A stretch of 8,880 nucleotides of DNA. It comes from Candidatus Omnitrophota bacterium (GTDB lineage Bacteria > Omnitrophota > Koll11 > Gygaellales > Profunditerraquicolaceae). The notes under the pieces were generated by a model. The model had not been told where the DNA came from. It saw only the letters and a list, made by a program, of their open reading frames with translations, and did no database searches. Below are positions 6,536-8,880 of this stretch, piece after piece (within the stretch, counting starts at the first letter, position 1; the number at the start of each line of letters is the position of its first letter). A program made the position numbers and the translations under genes. The stretch lies in contig JAQTRA010000033.1 in the NCBI GenBank assembly GCA_028712045.1, positions 1-8,880 of the forward strand. The letters are read 5' to 3'.

Positions 6536-7463
6536 ATTTTCTATAATTATAGTTGCGTATAACTCTCAGGAGCATATAAAGCAATGTTTAGATTCTATAT
6601 TCAAGCAGGATTTTACCAATTATGAGATAATCGTAATTAACAATGCTTCTAGCGACAATACAAGCCAGATATTAGATGAATACAAAACCAAAATTCGGAT
6701 AAAAAACAACGCTAGGAATCTTGGTTTTTCTGCAGGAGTTAACGCAGGTATATCCCTAAGCACAGGAGAATATGTTTTAACTTTGAATCCGGATGTGGTA
6801 TTGGAGAATAACTTTTTATCAGAAATTAATGATAATATTAGCAAGATGAGCAGTGATATTGGAATGATGGGGGTTAAACTTTTAAAAGCTGATTCAGCAA
6901 GGCTGATTGATTCAACTGGTTTAATATTAGCCAGGTTTTATAGATTTTTTGACAGAGGCTCCGGAGCAAAAGATAAGGGGCAATATGATAAAAATACAGA
7001 TATTTTAGGGCCTTGCGCAGCCGCGGCTATTTATAAACGCCAAATGCTTAATGAGATTAAAATAAACGAGGAATATTTTGATAATGATTTTTTCTACCTT
7101 ATTGAGGATTTTGATATTGCCCTGCGGGCCAAAAGAAAAGGGTGGAAGTGTATATATTTACCGAATGCAGTTGGTTATCATGAAAGAAATGGTTCTAAAA
7201 TGGCCCACGGGTATAGGCAGTACTATTCTTTCCGGAACAGGTATTTCTTAATAATAAAAAATATCAAGATTTCGCCGCTTTTTGTATTATATTTTATAGT
7301 CTATGACATCCCGAGATTTATCTTTTTATTGTTTACCAATTACCGTTTTTTCGGTGCAATAATAGATGTGGGGCAATCTTTTAAAGTAATGCTGGAAAAA
7401 AGAAAAAGAATAATTAATCCGGTTAGTAAGAATATTAACGTCGGGGTGAGTAATGCTCAATAA
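6528..7463 (+). CDS. Family 2 glycosyltransferase (GT-A fold), rhamnosyltransferase-like
   Basis: A 311-residue enzyme counted from ATG 6528. FSIIIVAYNSQEHIKQCLDS (4-23) is the classical GT2 opening. It is followed by VINNASSDNT (36-45), LGFSAGVNAG (65-74) and LTLNPDVVLENNFL (84-97), where NPD takes the DXD metal-binding place. GPCAAAAIYKR (151-161) and LIEDFDIALRAKRKGW (182-197) supply the acceptor loop and the ED catalytic-base block. Residues 248-269 are strongly hydrophobic and may anchor the C-terminus at the membrane, as in WbbL-like rhamnosyltransferases. An upstream in-frame ATG at 6510 would add six residues (MKAYFA). I prefer 6528 because it overlaps the previous gene by 8 bp (ATGATTAG), just as the preceding pair does, and matches the usual family N-terminus. 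The sugar transferred is not known. Confidence 0.91.
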   Translation: MIRFSIIIVAYNSQEHIKQCLDSIFKQDFTNYEIIVINNASSDNTSQILDEYKTKIRIKNNARNLGFSAGVNAGISLSTGEYVLTLNPDVVLENNFLSEINDNISKMSSDIGMMGVKLLKADSARLIDSTGLILARFYRFFDRGSGAKDKGQYDKNTDILGPCAAAAIYKRQMLNEIKINEEYFDNDFFYLIEDFDIALRAKRKGWKCIYLPNAVGYHERNGSKMAHGYRQYYSFRNRYFLIIKNIKISPLFVLYFIVYDIPRFIFLLFTNYRFFGAIIDVGQSFKVMLEKRKRIINPVSKNINVGVSNAQ

Positions 7464-8688
7464 GTTTCTTTTTGCAGCTTTATTTGCCTGGATCTCATTT
7501 TTTCCCGAGCCGGTCCAGGGAGAATATTGTGTATATACAATATTATTTTTGGCGATTTTTTTGCTGGGTTTATTTTTTAACAAAAACAACCTAAGATTAT
7601 TCAGCCTTAAGGATTGGCCGCTGTGGTTATTATTGCTTGGTTTGCTTTCGGGAACTATTGTGGCCACAGATAAATCTATAGCCTGGACAACATATTCTAA
7701 TCTGGTTTTGCCTTTGTTTTTACTTTTTTACTTAGGCAAAGGCTTGTTGGCTATTGACGAGAATGGGAACACGGTTAGCGCGGTTATCTGCATATGTAGC
7801 TTAATCGTGGCGATTATCGGGTTGGGCGAATTCTATTTCGGGAAAAACATTCTTTATGAGAATTTTATAATCAATATTTTTTATGAAAGATACAGGTTCG
7901 TCGGCCGGCCCATGTCTACTTTGCAAAATCCGGTTATTCTGGGAACGTATCTTTTGGGGTGTTTTCCTTTTGGCCTTTTCCTTTTAAAGAATAAATCAGT
8001 TAATTTAAGGCTGTTAGGGGTGGCAGCTTTATTATTATCTGCTTTTGTGATTATTCTGACTTTTTCGCGCGGGGTATTTTTGGGGTTTATGGTTATGCTA
8101 TTTTTCTATTTATGGCAGGAGCATAAAACAAAGTTGCTTAAGGTTTTTGCTCTTTGTTTAGTTGCGGTTATTATTTTTTGTACCTTTCAAAAAAATGTAA
8201 ATCTCACAAGGTTTGGCTTCCAGCGGTTAATCGCCGGAAGCTATGATAGCATTTTATCAGAATATCGGTTTGAGCGGGTCAAGATGACGGCCAGGATATT
8301 TAAAGATCATCCTTTCCTGGGGATTGGGTTTAATCACTTTCGGATTAGATTTAATGAGTATTGCAGCCTGGGGAATAGTAATGAAATCTATGAATTCAGA
8401 ATACCGGATAATATGTATCTTATGTTTCTAGCCGAAACAGGGTTAATCGGTTCAATAGGTTTTTTGCTATTTATTGGTTTTTTACTTAAATCGGGATTAA
8501 AAAAAGTAAAGAATCGGTTAGATAGCCAAGGGCAAGTTATTTTTGTTTCCTTGGTGGCTTTAATCGGCTTGCTTATTAATATGGGCGCTTACGAATTATT
8601 TTACTGGTGGAATCCTTATTTGTTTTTTTGTTTACTTTGCGGGTTTGTTGCTGCGCCAAGAAGTAAATCAGCAAAGATTAATAAATAA
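7453..8688 (+). CDS. O-antigen ligase / polymerase family membrane protein (Wzy_C-like)
   Basis: A 411-residue polytopic inner-membrane protein with about 10-12 hydrophobic segments (for example near 4-22, 25-42, 56-72, 108-128, 187-204, 228-244, 326-346 and 362-377). The segment around 202-211 (LTFSRGVFLG) has the Ser-Arg-Gly motif typical of the family. The large extracytoplasmic loop between about 245 and 325 holds DHPFLGIGFNHF (285-296) and IPDNMYLMFLAETGLIG (317-333). Together these are the hallmark of WaaL/Wzy/PglL-like proteins, which use undecaprenyl-linked glycans at the periplasmic face. Sequence alone does not separate a polymerase (Wzy) from a ligase (WaaL). The start overlaps the GT2 gene by 11 bp, with a GGGGTGAG stretch very close to the ATG (7443-7450). 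Asp319 precedes Asn320 where many ligases have His. Length is normal and the gene looks intact. Confidence 0.9.
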   Translation: MLNKFLFAALFAWISFFPEPVQGEYCVYTILFLAIFLLGLFFNKNNLRLFSLKDWPLWLLLLGLLSGTIVATDKSIAWTTYSNLVLPLFLLFYLGKGLLAIDENGNTVSAVICICSLIVAIIGLGEFYFGKNILYENFIINIFYERYRFVGRPMSTLQNPVILGTYLLGCFPFGLFLLKNKSVNLRLLGVAALLLSAFVIILTFSRGVFLGFMVMLFFYLWQEHKTKLLKVFALCLVAVIIFCTFQKNVNLTRFGFQRLIAGSYDSILSEYRFERVKMTARIFKDHPFLGIGFNHFRIRFNEYCSLGNSNEIYEFRIPDNMYLMFLAETGLIGSIGFLLFIGFLLKSGLKKVKNRLDSQGQVIFVSLVALIGLLINMGAYELFYWWNPYLFFCLLCGFVAAPRSKSAKINK

Positions 8689-8689
8689 T

Positions 8690-8880
8690 ATGACTATAGC
8701 CCAAGAAAAAAAATTATTTTTAACGGTTATTCAAGATACGATTTATGGCACTTATCAGGAAAAGCTGGCCAGCCTTCTACAAGAGAAACCTGATTGGCCG
8801 CGCTTTAAAGAATTAATTATTTATCATGAATTAGCGCCGCTAGTTTATACTTCTTTAAAAAATTTTTCCGCTTTAGTTCC
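8690..8880 (+). CDS. N-terminal fragment of a probable nucleotidyltransferase-family protein (NTP_transf_5-like), cut by the window end
   Basis: ATG at 8690, one base after the previous stop, opens a frame of 63 full codons running off the right edge. The visible part is mainly helical and includes WPRFKELIIYHELAPLVYT (36-54). A helix with an 'HxLAPLxYxxL' pattern near residue 50 is the usual start of the 'uncharacterised nucleotidyltransferase' family (NTP_transf_5), which turns up in polysaccharide clusters. The catalytic GxSD-like region would lie downstream and cannot be checked, so the family call is provisional. No Shine-Dalgarno sequence is evident; the very tight spacing suggests translation coupled to the ligase/polymerase gene. 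The function of this family in glycan loci is not established. Confidence 0.6.
   Translation, partial: MTIAQEKKLFLTVIQDTIYGTYQEKLASLLQEKPDWPRFKELIIYHELAPLVYTSLKNFSALV

Noticed and set aside
7326..7667. A 113-codon minus-strand frame over the GT2/ligase junction
   Set aside because: It is antisense to conserved coding sequence on both sides, with no motif; explained as a shadow.
1..8880. CRISPR arrays, insertion sequences, tRNA/rRNA genes, phage or integrase genes
   Set aside because: No regularly spaced repeats, terminal inverted repeats, transposase motifs or RNA-gene signatures were seen; coding capacity is almost fully used by the glycan genes.

Overview
The window is a dense, single-strand block of surface-polysaccharide genes (O-antigen, capsule or exopolysaccharide type). 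Every gene reads on the + strand. Gaps between genes are at most 43 bp and several starts overlap the previous stop, so it looks like one long operon or part of one. There is no rRNA, tRNA, CRISPR, transposase or integrase, and no stretch above 50 bp without a gene.

Layout: (1) bases 1-143 hold the last 46 codons of an incomplete gene, probably a class I SAM-dependent methyltransferase. (2) A DegT/DnrJ/EryC1-type PLP sugar aminotransferase (161-1318, TTG start). (3) A cobalamin-binding-domain radical SAM enzyme (1349-2740). (4) An FAD-dependent oxidoreductase of the amine-oxidase/protoporphyrinogen-oxidase/UDP-galactopyranose-mutase superfamily (2745-4106). (5, 6) Two GT-B family 4 glycosyltransferases (4150-5370 and 5363-6535). 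(7) A GT-A family 2 glycosyltransferase with a C-terminal hydrophobic segment (6528-7463). (8) A polytopic O-antigen ligase/polymerase family protein (7453-8688). (9) The first 63 codons of a probable 'uncharacterised nucleotidyltransferase' (NTP_transf_5-like) cut by the window end (8690-8880).

How they may work together (inference): the methyltransferase, aminotransferase, radical SAM enzyme and flavoprotein would make or modify an unusual sugar or its carrier. The three glycosyltransferases would build the repeat unit on a lipid carrier at the inner face of the membrane. The Wzy/WaaL-family membrane protein would polymerise the glycan or ligate it. The most unusual part is the contiguous aminotransferase - B12/radical SAM - flavoprotein trio, whose joint substrate cannot be read from sequence.

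Organism: a bacterium with standard code, AT-rich DNA (roughly 40% GC by eye), and mixed use of Shine-Dalgarno-led and translationally coupled starts. The gene mix would fit a Gram-negative, possibly anaerobic or candidate-phylum lineage such as Omnitrophota or a deltaproteobacterium. That is a guess from gene content, not something the window proves.
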